NCBI GenBank assembly: GCA_017475005.1
Contig: JAFVGI010000054.1
Span: 1-40,776, forward strand
Source: Prevotella sp.
GTDB taxonomy: Bacteria; Bacteroidota; Bacteroidia; Bacteroidales; Bacteroidaceae
DNA length: 40,776 bases
Reading direction: 5' to 3'
In this document: one piece after another, positions 34,417 through 40,776 of the stretch
How positions within the stretch are numbered: position 1 is the stretch's first letter
Layout: every line of letters starts with the position of its first letter
The notes under the pieces: model-generated
Databases searched by the model: none
The model's input: the letters and a program-made list of their open reading frames with translations, nothing else
Told to the model about the DNA's origin: nothing
Made by a program: the position numbers and the translations under genes

Positions 34417-34465
34417 ACCCCACCCCGACCCTCCCAAGGGAGGGGGAAGGTTTTAGTTTAGAGTT
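34417..34465 (+). repeat. Stop-adjacent GC-rich hairpin element, copy 2
   Basis: This 49-bp element starts one base after the thrS stop: CCCCACCCCGACCCTCCC, then the hairpin partner GGGAGGG, then GGTTTTAGTTTAGAG. It differs at one position from the copy after ffh at 35914-35962. Confidence 0.9.
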
Positions 34466-34467
34466 GA

Positions 34468-34511
34468 GGGCCCTTGACATAACGTCATAACGACATGACG
34501 ATAAAGGGCCC
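34468..34511 (+). terminator. Possible terminator between thrS and ffh
   Basis: GGGCCCTT (34468-34475) pairs with AAGGGCCC (34504-34511). The 28-nt loop is itself a short repeat of CATAACG/CATGACG-like units. The following sequence is T/A-rich but has no long T run, so termination may be partial. Confidence 0.5.
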
Positions 34512-34552
34512 AATTCTCAATCTTCAATTTTTAATCCTCAATATAATTAAAA

Positions 34553-35914
34553 GTGTTTGAAAACTTATCCGATAGATTAGAACGCTCGTTTAAGATTCTC
34601 AAGGGTGAAGGCAAAATCACCGAGATAAACGTAGCAGAAACCCTCAAAGATGTACGTCGTGCATTGCTTGATGCCGATGTCAACTATAAGGTCGCCAAGA
34701 CATTCACCGACACCGTGAAGCAGAAGGCCCTCGGCATGAATGTGCTCACCGCCATCAAGCCGGGACAGCTCATGGTGAAGCTCGTCCACGACGAGATGGC
34801 AGAGCTGATGGGTGGCGAGGCTGTAGAACTCAATCTCACCGGCCGTCCTACCGTCATCATGATGGCAGGTCTTAACGGTGCCGGTAAGACAACAATGTCA
34901 GGCAAGCTGGCCCTCTTCCTCAAGAAACAGAAGAACAAGCGCCCTCTCCTTGCTGCCTGCGACACCTTCCGTCCTGCTGCTATGGAGCAACTGCGTGTAT
35001 TGGCAGAACAGGTTGATGTGCCAATACATCTCGAGGAAGGCGCTACAGACCCTGTACAGGTAGCCCTCAATGCCATTGCCGAGGCAAAGGCAAAGAGCTA
35101 TGATGTTGTCATCATCGATACTGCCGGTCGTCAGAGCATTGACGAGGAACTCATGCAGCAGGCCGAGGACATTAAGCGTGCCGCAGAGCCTCAGGAGACA
35201 CTCCTCGTGGTCGATGCCATGACAGGTCAGGATGCCGTAAATACTGCAAAGACCTTCAACGAACGTCTTGAGATTGACGGTGTCATACTCTCAAAACTCG
35301 ATGGCGACACCCGTGGTGGTGCTGCATTGTCTATACGAAATGTTGTCGATAAGCCAATCAAGTTCATCGGCACCGGCGAGAAGATGGAGGCCCTCGATGT
35401 CTTCCATCCCGACCGTATGGCAGACCGCATCCTCGGCATGGGTGATGTAGTGTCTCTCGTAGAGCGTGCCCAGCAGCAGTTTGACCTGGAGGAGGCAAAG
35501 CGTCTTCAGAAGAAGATGGCGAAGAACAAGTTCGACTTCGAAGATTTCCTCAACCAGATACATCAGATACAGAAGATGGGTAACATCAAGGACCTCGCTG
35601 GCATGATACCTGGTGTAGGCAAAGCCATCAAGGATGTGGATATCGACGACAATGCCTTCAAGGGCATCGAAGCCATCATCTTCTCTATGACACCAAAGGA
35701 GCGTCACAATCCCGAAATCCTCAACCTCTCTCGCAAGCAACGCATCGCGAAGGGCGCAGGACGTGACATAAAGGAAGTCAACCAGCTCATAAAGCAGTTC
35801 GACCAGATGCGCAAGGTGCTCCGTATGTTCTCCGGTCCTGGAGGCATGGCGAATATGGCAAAGATGGCCGGCATGATGAAGGGCGGCTTCCCTGGCGGAA
35901 TGCCGAAGATGTGA
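34553..35914 (+). CDS. ffh: Signal recognition particle protein (SRP54)
   Basis: This 453-residue GTPase binds signal sequences as they leave the ribosome and targets them to FtsY and SecYEG. The N domain starts FENLSDRLERSFKILKGEG. The G domain has the P-loop GLNGAGKTTMSGKL, DTFRPAAMEQL, the switch motif DTAGR and SKLDGDTRGGAAL. The M domain (from about 325) contains GMIPGVGKAIKD and ends in the Met/Gly-rich MANMAKMAGMMKGGFPGGMP. The start is GTG at 34553; no ATG fits, and the next residues match the family start exactly. A hairpin repeat element follows its stop. Confidence 0.98.
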   Translation: MFENLSDRLERSFKILKGEGKITEINVAETLKDVRRALLDADVNYKVAKTFTDTVKQKALGMNVLTAIKPGQLMVKLVHDEMAELMGGEAVELNLTGRPTVIMMAGLNGAGKTTMSGKLALFLKKQKNKRPLLAACDTFRPAAMEQLRVLAEQVDVPIHLEEGATDPVQVALNAIAEAKAKSYDVVIIDTAGRQSIDEELMQQAEDIKRAAEPQETLLVVDAMTGQDAVNTAKTFNERLEIDGVILSKLDGDTRGGAALSIRNVVDKPIKFIGTGEKMEALDVFHPDRMADRILGMGDVVSLVERAQQQFDLEEAKRLQKKMAKNKFDFEDFLNQIHQIQKMGNIKDLAGMIPGVGKAIKDVDIDDNAFKGIEAIIFSMTPKERHNPEILNLSRKQRIAKGAGRDIKEVNQLIKQFDQMRKVLRMFSGPGGMANMAKMAGMMKGGFPGGMPKM

Positions 35915-35962
35915 CCCCACCCCGACCCTCCCAAGGGAGGGGGATGGTTTTAGTTTAGAGTT
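35914..35962 (+). repeat. Stop-adjacent GC-rich hairpin element, copy 3
   Basis: The element begins with the last base of the ffh stop and is 48/49 identical to the copy after thrS. It runs directly into a 7-bp TTTAGAG array. Confidence 0.9.
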
Positions 35963-35981
35963 TAGAGTTTAGAGTTGAGAG
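35954..35981 (+). repeat. Heptanucleotide array between ffh and folD
   Basis: Three exact TTTAGAG units are followed by TTGAGAG. The first unit overlaps the end of the hairpin element. Confidence 0.85.
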
Positions 35982-36000
35982 TTTTAAAGTTTTCCCCATT

Positions 36001-36027
36001 AGTCCAATAGGACCAATTAGACCAATA
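36001..36027 (+). repeat. 9-bp tandem repeat before folD
   Basis: Three units occur (AGTCCAATA, GGACCAATT, AGACCAATA), ending nine bases before the folD start. They are similar to the array at 19809-19844. Confidence 0.7.
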
Positions 36028-36036
36028 AGAAAAAAG

Positions 36037-36915
36037 ATGCAATTGATCGACGGAAAGGCGACAGCCACAGCCATCAAGGCTGAAATAGCTCAGGAAGTAA
36101 ACGACATAGTAGCCCGTGGTGGCAAGCGTCCCCACCTGGCAGCAGTTCTCGTGGGCCACGATGGTGGTTCTGAGACATACGTTAAGAACAAGGTCCTCGC
36201 CTGCGAGGCGTGCGGCTTCAAGTCCACCCTCATACGCTATGAGGATGACATCACCGAGGCAGAGCTCCTCGAGTGCGTGAACCGCCTCAATAACGATGCC
36301 GACATCGACGGCTTCATAGTACAGCTGCCTCTCCCAAAGCATATCGACGAGCAGAAGATTATCGAGGCCATCGACTACCGCAAGGATGTTGACGGCTTCC
36401 ATCCCGTGAATGTAGGACGCATGTCTATCGGCCTGCCCTGCTTCATCTCTGCTACCCCACTGGGTATCATGACGCTCCTGAAGCGCTATAACATCCCTAC
36501 CAGCGGCAAGAAATGTGTCATCCTGGGACGTTCCAACATCGTCGGCAAGCCTATGGCACAACTCATGATGCAGAAGGAATATGGCGATGCTACCGTCACC
36601 GTATGCCACTCCCACTCTGCCGACCTGAAGAAGGAATGTCGCGAGGCAGACATCATCATCGCGGCAATCGGCAAACCGGGCTTTGTTACTGCCGATATGG
36701 TGAAGGACGGTGCTGTCATCGTTGATGTCGGTACCACTCGCGTTCCTGATGCTACACGCAAAAGCGGTTTCCGCCTCTCTGGCGATGTGGATTTCGAGAA
36801 TGTAGCCCCAAAGTGTTCCTTCATTACTCCCGTTCCGGGCGGCGTAGGTCCTATGACCATCTGCTCGCTGATGAAGAATACCCTCACGGCGTATCAGAGA
36901 AGAAATAATGGTTAA
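36037..36915 (+). CDS. folD: Bifunctional methylenetetrahydrofolate dehydrogenase / cyclohydrolase
   Basis: This 292-residue enzyme interconverts 5,10-methylene-, methenyl- and 10-formyl-tetrahydrofolate. The N-terminal catalytic part has [17 protein letters not shown], with the conserved Tyr and Lys, and then [14 protein letters not shown]. The NADP-binding part has [18 protein letters not shown] and [15 protein letters not shown]. The family signature [16 protein letters not shown] is near the end. The last codons and the TAA stop fall in the first unit of a 7-bp repeat array (GGTTAAT type), so the final residues NNG are repeat-encoded. Pairing with ffh is a familiar Bacteroidales order. 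Confidence 0.98.
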   Translation: MQLIDGKATATAIKAEIAQEVNDIVARGGKRPHLAAVLVGHDGGSETYVKNKVLACEACGFKSTLIRYEDDITEAELLECVNRLNNDADIDGFIVQLPLPKHIDEQKIIEAIDYRKDVDGFHPVNVGRMSIGLPCFISATPLGIMTLLKRYNIPTSGKKCVILGRSNIVGKPMAQLMMQKEYGDATVTVCHSHSADLKKECREADIIIAAIGKPGFVTADMVKDGAVIVDVGTTRVPDATRKSGFRLSGDVDFENVAPKCSFITPVPGGVGPMTICSLMKNTLTAYQRRNNG

Positions 36916-36977
36916 TGGTTAATGGTTAACGGTTAACGGTTAAAGGTTAACGGTTAAAGGTTATAGGCTATTGGTTA
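36908..36977 (+). repeat. Ten-unit heptanucleotide array after folD
   Basis: The units are ATGGTTA three times, ACGGTTA twice, AAGGTTA, ACGGTTA, AAGGTTA, TAGGCTA and TTGGTTA. The folD stop (36913-36915) is inside the array, which ends seven bases before the next ATG at 36985. The array is the whole intergenic region. Confidence 0.92.
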
Positions 36978-36984
36978 TTGAGAC

Positions 36985-37416
36985 ATGAAAAAGTTATTTC
37001 TCATATTCTTCACTCTTTACTCTTCACTCTTCACTCTCTCGGCGCAGCAGGAAGCGGACGGTCCGTTTAAGTGTATCGTCACCAATAATGAATACAACGT
37101 CTTCCTGCGCCTGAACCTGTACGAAGAGACGATTCCCATTCCAGGGCAGGAGATTCTCGGCAACACTTATGGCTACCTGAAGAAGCCTACCGACTCCCGC
37201 GTATGGATTATCACCGGCGTTGATATCAGCGCAGACGGCAAGAAGGCCTCTCTGGAGATGATAAACGACTATGGCTCTGAAGACCTCAATGCCGAACTCA
37301 TCATCAGCAACGACAGCACCTACCTCCTGCGCCAGCTCCAAGGCAGCACCATAAAGGTCGCCGGTAAGAACAAATGGATAAAACTTCCCAAAGAACTGAA
37401 GTTCATCAAAAAGTAA
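36985..37416 (+). CDS. Small secreted protein with repeat-encoded signal peptide
   Basis: I do not recognise the mature part of this 143-residue protein. It starts with a signal peptide (residues 1-20, ending LSA-Q). The mature part is mixed beta with no catalytic motif. It contains PIPGQEILGNTYGYLKK, DSRVWIITGVDISADGKKAS and a C-terminal VAGKNKWIKLPKELKF. The signal peptide segment FTLYSSLFTL is encoded by four 7-bp units, so a gain or loss of one unit would shift the frame just after the start. A ten-unit array of another heptamer occupies the gap to folD. A terminator follows, so this gene likely ends the thrS-ffh-folD transcript. Confidence 0.82.
   Translation: MKKLFLIFFTLYSSLFTLSAQQEADGPFKCIVTNNEYNVFLRLNLYEETIPIPGQEILGNTYGYLKKPTDSRVWIITGVDISADGKKASLEMINDYGSEDLNAELIISNDSTYLLRQLQGSTIKVAGKNKWIKLPKELKFIKK
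37009..37036 (+). repeat. Heptanucleotide array inside a signal-peptide coding region
   Basis: The units are TTCACTC, TTTACTC, TTCACTC, TTCACTC. In this orientation the unit contains no stop in any frame, unlike the arrays at other junctions. The same unit family occurs at 4841-4882. Confidence 0.9.
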
Positions 37417-37424
37417 GAATACAT

Positions 37425-37462
37425 AACAGGAACTGCACAACCAAGCAGCTCCTGTTTTTTTT
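37425..37462 (+). terminator. Rho-independent terminator of the folD transcript
   Basis: AACAGGAACTGC (37425-37436) pairs with GCAGCTCCTGTT (37445-37456) with one mismatch, followed by a run of eight T in all. Confidence 0.88.
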
Positions 37463-37472
37463 CTTTATTTTC

Positions 37473-37503
37473 TTGCACGATTGAAAATTTATTCTTACTT
37501 TTG
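37473..37503 (+). promoter_or_regulatory. Promoter of the BspA-like operon leader
   Basis: TTG (37473-37475), 20 nt and TACTTTTG (37496-37503) predict a start near 37508, giving a leader of almost 200 nt before the BspA-like gene. Confidence 0.75.
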
Positions 37504-37532
37504 CAGCAACAATCATCTACAAACCTGATACA

Positions 37533-37628
37533 ATGCTAAAATTTAACTCAATTTCTACCCCCCCCCAGAATGATTTAGAATCAACGATATTAGCGCCAAG
37601 CGGCGCTGACCAACAAGGCACGTTATAG
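37533..37628 (+). CDS. 31-residue leader ORF with C9 tract
   Basis: The first ATG of the predicted transcript opens a 31-codon frame, MLKFNSISTPPQNDL..., that contains nine consecutive C (37558-37566). It ends at TAG (37626-37628) inside the left arm of the downstream terminator hairpin. A perfect hairpin, AGCGCC/GGCGCT (37592-37607), lies within it. A ribosome reaching the stop would cover the terminator arm, so translation could control read-through into the next gene. It may still be a chance frame. Confidence 0.4.
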   Translation: MLKFNSISTPPQNDLESTILAPSGADQQGTL

Positions 37629-37659
37629 TCCTGCTGAAAGGACTGTGACGTGCCTTTTT
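37617..37659 (+). terminator. Terminator or attenuator in the BspA-like leader
   Basis: GGCACGT (37617-37623) pairs with ACGTGCC (37648-37654), and AGTCCT (37627-37632) pairs with AGGACT (37639-37644) inside it. TTTTT follows. It lies 47 bp before the BspA-like start with no second promoter seen, so it must be bypassed for expression. Otherwise the 150-nt product is a separate small RNA. Confidence 0.8.
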
Positions 37660-37705
37660 GCGTGCTATGAATTAAAAAGAATACTAACAATAAACAATTA
37701 CAATC

Positions 37706-39892
37706 ATGAAAAAGTCATTACTTCTTTTCGCTCTAACTCTGCTGTCAACGCTGACGGCAAGTGCGTATGATGCTGAGATTGACGGCATCTATTACAACCT
37801 TGACAGCGGTGCAAAAGAGGCAACCGTAACTTCTGGCGACGCCCAATACACGGGTAACGTATCGATTCCCTCAACCGTAACGTATAACAATGTGACCTAC
37901 AGCGTTACAGAAATAGGCAGCAAAGCTTTCCGGAAATGCTCTGGTCTGACATCGGTGTCAATTCCAAACAGTGTTACCAAAATAGGTGATTCAGCTTTCG
38001 GGAAATGCACGGGATTAACATCCTTCACACTGCCTAACAGTGTAACGTCTGTAGGTGATTGGATTTTTGAAGATGTAGATAACTTCCCCGTAACGGTATA
38101 TAACAGCAGCTGCTTCGTAATACTAAAAAACTCACATAGCGGTGCATACACAATTCCAGCAGGCATTAAGACGATTGCCGGAGGTGCATTCACTAACTGT
38201 ACAGGACTTACTTCTGTCACGATTCCTAATAGTGTCACGACCATCGGAGAAGAAGCTTTTGCAAAAACAGGGCTTACCTCTGTCACGATACCTAACAGCG
38301 TTACTACGATTGGCGATGAAGCGTTTGAAAAATGTACATATCTTGAGACAGTTGTATTTCCTAACAATGTAGCAAATATCGGCGAAAGTATTTTCTCTGG
38401 TTGCACAGCATTGAAATCACCAATCTATACCAGTTCTGTATTTATCTGTATGCCTACTTCATACAAAGGTGCCTACACAGTACCTGCCGGTATAAAGAGA
38501 ATTGTCTCAAGGGCTTTCTATAAATGTGAGGGGCTTACTTCTGTTACGATACCGAGCGGTGTGGCAGCTATAGAAAACTATACTTTCAACGGATGTACTG
38601 CTTTGTCTTCTGTAAGTATGTCAGCAGGCGTAACGAGCATTGGTGATTATGCTTTCTACAATTGTTCGGCTCTTACTTCTGCTAATATTCCAGACGGTGT
38701 AACATCCATTGGAAGCTCTGCTTTTTCTGGCTGTTCTTCATTAACCGCTGTAACCATTCCGAACAGTGTAGCGACAATAGGTTACTCTGCTTTTTTTAAT
38801 TGTATCGGTCTGAAATCCATGACTGTTCTGTGTAAAATGGAGGGCATTGAAAGTTCCGTATTCCAAAATTGTACCGGAGAATTAACCGTGGGATACGATA
38901 TTCCTTCAGCATCGTCTAGTCGTTCTATATTCTATTTGTCAAAATTTTCGTCCGTAATTATATCCAACGGTGTTACCTCTATCGGTAATTATGCTTTTTA
39001 TTTGTGTGACTCTATCAAGACTATCACCATCCCTGGCAGCGTCACGAGTATAGGTACCAAAGCTTTTTATCGTAGTTACAGTTCCCCCAAATTACAGGAA
39101 ATATACAATTATGCTTCAACACCACAGATACTTGATATTTATACGATCGATACAGATAAATCAACAATACTCCACGTAAAGCATGGTTACAAAGAGGTTT
39201 ATGAGGATGCATACATTTGGAAGAACTTCACGATTATTGATGACCTGTATGATAATGTTATCTATGCCAAGGAGACGAGTGTGCAGAATGCTACCTTCAC
39301 TGTTCCTGTAGTAGCGAAACATCTCATGAATGTGTCGGGCTTCTCGTTCAACTTCAAGTGTCCTGAGGGCTTTACGGTAAAGAAAATCGCGCGTGGTGCT
39401 GCCGTAAAGACAAGGGATGACGGTGACGAGTATTATTTCAACCAGTTCCAGTCATCATTGAAGGAAGAAGGAATGTATTATGTTCTTTGTACCACCAGTA
39501 AGGACTATTACCTACCGGAAAGTAACGAAGACGAGCTTGCCATCATAACCCTTGAGGCTAACATGGACGCAACGAACGGTGATTATCCTCTTGTAATCAT
39601 TGATGGCGAACTGGCATATGGCTCTGAAAATACCCGCGTTGACTACTATGAGACACCGCTACATTTTGAATTCCTCCCCGGTGATGCCAATGGTGACGGA
39701 AGAATATCCATTGCCGATGTGACAGCCATCGCGGCCTATCTTTTAAACGAGCAGCCACCGGTGTTCTACAAGAGCGCTGCCGCAATAGCAAACGGCTATA
39801 AAGACGTAGACAGTGAGGGTAACCCACGCTTGTCTGTCGGAGATATTACGGCGATAGTAGATGTGCTGCTCAAGAAAGACAAAAACAACTAA
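37706..39892 (+). CDS. BspA-type leucine-rich repeat protein with cohesin-like and dockerin-like modules
   Basis: This 728-residue protein has a signal peptide (ending LTASA-Y). An array of BspA/LRR_5 repeats of about 23 residues follows (about 50-500), with units such as GLTSVTIPNSVTTIGDEAF. Residues about 516-650 form a beta-sandwich reading like a cohesin module: TFTVPVVAKHLMNVSGFSF, then CPEGFTVKKIARG. Residues about 656-728 are dockerin-like. One calcium loop is canonical (DANGDGRISIAD); the second (DVDSEGNPRLSVGD) is altered. BspA proteins bind host matrix or other cells. The same two end modules occur in the next gene. A leader with an attenuator-like hairpin precedes it. Cell-surface anchoring is not obvious. 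Confidence 0.9.
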   Translation: MKKSLLLFALTLLSTLTASAYDAEIDGIYYNLDSGAKEATVTSGDAQYTGNVSIPSTVTYNNVTYSVTEIGSKAFRKCSGLTSVSIPNSVTKIGDSAFGKCTGLTSFTLPNSVTSVGDWIFEDVDNFPVTVYNSSCFVILKNSHSGAYTIPAGIKTIAGGAFTNCTGLTSVTIPNSVTTIGEEAFAKTGLTSVTIPNSVTTIGDEAFEKCTYLETVVFPNNVANIGESIFSGCTALKSPIYTSSVFICMPTSYKGAYTVPAGIKRIVSRAFYKCEGLTSVTIPSGVAAIENYTFNGCTALSSVSMSAGVTSIGDYAFYNCSALTSANIPDGVTSIGSSAFSGCSSLTAVTIPNSVATIGYSAFFNCIGLKSMTVLCKMEGIESSVFQNCTGELTVGYDIPSASSSRSIFYLSKFSSVIISNGVTSIGNYAFYLCDSIKTITIPGSVTSIGTKAFYRSYSSPKLQEIYNYASTPQILDIYTIDTDKSTILHVKHGYKEVYEDAYIWKNFTIIDDLYDNVIYAKETSVQNATFTVPVVAKHLMNVSGFSFNFKCPEGFTVKKIARGAAVKTRDDGDEYYFNQFQSSLKEEGMYYVLCTTSKDYYLPESNEDELAIITLEANMDATNGDYPLVIIDGELAYGSENTRVDYYETPLHFEFLPGDANGDGRISIADVTAIAAYLLNEQPPVFYKSAAAIANGYKDVDSEGNPRLSVGDITAIVDVLLKKDKNN

Positions 39893-39913
39893 TCCTTTAA
39901 GACCCATACAACT

Positions 39914-40615
39914 ATGAAAAAAATACTATATACCATGGTGGTCATGCTGATGACATGCGCCATGACATCAAATGCAGAAGAAAAGTGGGGCGACCTTTAC
40001 ATCCCTGACATACAAGTAGAGAATGGAACTACCTCTGCCGTACTTCAGCTGTGTCTGAAGAATAATGCCAGTGGAGCAACCGGCTTTGTGGGCTTACAGG
40101 CATCAATAGTATTGCCTGAGGGATTTACCGTAACTAAGATAGTACGCGGCAGCCGCCTGAAAGCAGAAGATTTCAATGAGGAATACTATTTCACATTCAA
40201 CTCAAACATAAAGGAAGATGCCAGCTACATAAATGCCTTCAACTCTAAATCGGCGAGCATTGAGGGCACTGACGGCGAAGTGGCGAAGATTACCATAAGC
40301 ATTCCTGAAGGAGCAGCCGGCAAATATACCGTGAATGTCAACGAAACAGAAGTTGCAAACGGAGGAGTGATAATCTCCACGTATACTAGCACTACTGCGG
40401 AAATAACAGTTAACGGTCCTGCCATCCTTCGCGGCGATGCCAACGGCGACGGTGAGGTGAATATGGATGATGCCACATTCGTTACGAATATCATTCTCGG
40501 TACCGAAGATGCCACAGAAGCAGCAGACGTCAATGGCGATGGCCAGGTTAGCATGCCTGACGCTATGTTTATCGTAAACAAGATACTCAAAGGCAAGTTC
40601 CCTGACGAGGAGTAA
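39914..40615 (+). CDS. Secreted cohesin-like / dockerin-like protein
   Basis: This 233-residue protein has a signal peptide (1-21, ending TSNA-E) and a single beta-sandwich (about 26-168). The sandwich shares LPEGFTVTKIVRG and the following EEYYFTF pattern with the preceding protein's module. A canonical dockerin pair ends the protein: DANGDGEVNMDD (from Asp175) and DVNGDGQVSMPD (from Asp205), each followed by a hydrophobic helix. It has no enzyme domain. It lies 21 bp after the BspA-like gene, so they are probably cotranscribed. It may act as an adaptor or small partner of the larger protein; no binding is demonstrated. A terminator follows. Confidence 0.88.
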   Translation: MKKILYTMVVMLMTCAMTSNAEEKWGDLYIPDIQVENGTTSAVLQLCLKNNASGATGFVGLQASIVLPEGFTVTKIVRGSRLKAEDFNEEYYFTFNSNIKEDASYINAFNSKSASIEGTDGEVAKITISIPEGAAGKYTVNVNETEVANGGVIISTYTSTTAEITVNGPAILRGDANGDGEVNMDDATFVTNIILGTEDATEAADVNGDGQVSMPDAMFIVNKILKGKFPDEE

Positions 40616-40629
40616 TTTAATAACTCTCC

Positions 40630-40682
40630 AGGGTCGGGCGACCTGTCGCAGGGCTGTAAAGGCTGTCCCGACCCTCGGGTTT
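40630..40682 (+). terminator. Terminator of the BspA-like operon
   Basis: AGGGTCGGG (40630-40638) pairs perfectly with CCCGACCCT (40667-40675), followed by CGGGTTTTG. The T tract is short but the stem is strong. Confidence 0.7.
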
Positions 40683-40700
40683 TGACCAAACAGGCGCGTA

Positions 40701-40776
40701 ATGGCGAAAATGAGGGTCGAATTTAACATTACTTAAATGTAATGGCAAAATCGAGGCTCGAATTTTACATTACTTA
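40701..40776 (+). repeat. 41-bp tandem repeat with tiny ORFs, cut by window end
   Basis: One full 41-bp unit (40701-40741) is followed by 35 bp of a second. They are 30/35 identical over the shared part. Each begins with ATG and reads as an 11-codon frame, MAKMRVEFNIT and MAKSRLEFYIT, followed in the first copy by TAA and in the second by the window end. TTACATT/AATGTAA arms allow a small hairpin. More units may lie beyond the edge. Confidence 0.6.

Noticed and set aside
36908-36977. CRISPR-like repeat array
   Set aside because: Units are 7 bp with no spacers, and no cas genes are present; it is a short tandem repeat.

Overview
The window looks like chromosome of a Prevotella-type member of the Bacteroidales. 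Several intergenic gaps carry the Bacteroidota promoter form (a TTTG-like -33 box about 18-20 nt before TAnnTTTG). The gene content also fits: a DUF4270 lipoprotein, a BspA-type leucine-rich repeat protein, an HU-like protein with a disordered tail, bifunctional HisB, and a sodium-pumping methylmalonyl-CoA decarboxylase. Most of it is ordinary housekeeping and metabolism. I see no insertion sequence, phage, integrase or CRISPR array.

Layout. 1-3 kb (minus): the start of gap (GAPDH, cut by the window edge), a TIGR02757 protein and tagaturonate reductase. 3-7.6 kb (minus): valS, a membrane protein and bifunctional hisB, the last two joined by an ATGA overlap. 7.7-10 kb (minus): a glucosaminidase/LysM protein, tRNA-Glu(CTC), tRNA-Ser(GCT) and serine acetyltransferase. 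10.3-13.6 kb (plus): trigger factor with its own terminator, then a four-gene ECF sigma-factor cluster (small secreted protein, sigma factor, putative membrane anti-sigma protein, periplasmic protein). 13.6-18.5 kb: a DUF2520 oxidoreductase diverging from the overlapping operon panB-panC-panD-coaBC-coaX, which runs from ketoisovalerate and aspartate towards CoA and ends in a strong terminator. 18.5-19.8 kb: a gap of about 650 bp with a promoter, a foldable RNA region and three evenly spaced copies of a palindrome, leading to an HU-like gene. 19.9-24.1 kb (minus): a PIN-like protein and a GH2 glycosidase. 24.2-30.2 kb (plus): an AspT/YidE-type transporter and the complete methylmalonyl-CoA decarboxylase set with its epimerase, which together release CO2 to make propionyl-CoA while exporting Na+. 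30.2-37.4 kb (plus): a short glycogen-synthase-like protein, a DUF4270 lipoprotein, a tiny ORF, thrS, ffh, folD and a small secreted protein. 37.4-40.8 kb (plus): a leader with a 31-codon ORF and terminator, a BspA-like protein with cohesin-like and dockerin-like modules, a smaller protein with the same two modules, and the start of a 41-bp tandem repeat.

The most unusual layer is the short tandem repeats at gene junctions. Arrays of 7-bp units (also 6, 9 and 11 bp) fill gaps from the upstream stop codon to within a few bases of the next start. Two arrays contain the upstream stop codon itself, and most carry a stop triplet in the sense orientation. One array, in the opposite orientation, is translated as a signal peptide and could behave as a phase-variable switch. 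A separate GC-rich hairpin element directly follows three stop codons. Other points of interest are the palindrome array before the HU-like gene, the attenuator-like leader before the BspA gene, and promoters that sit almost on their start codons.
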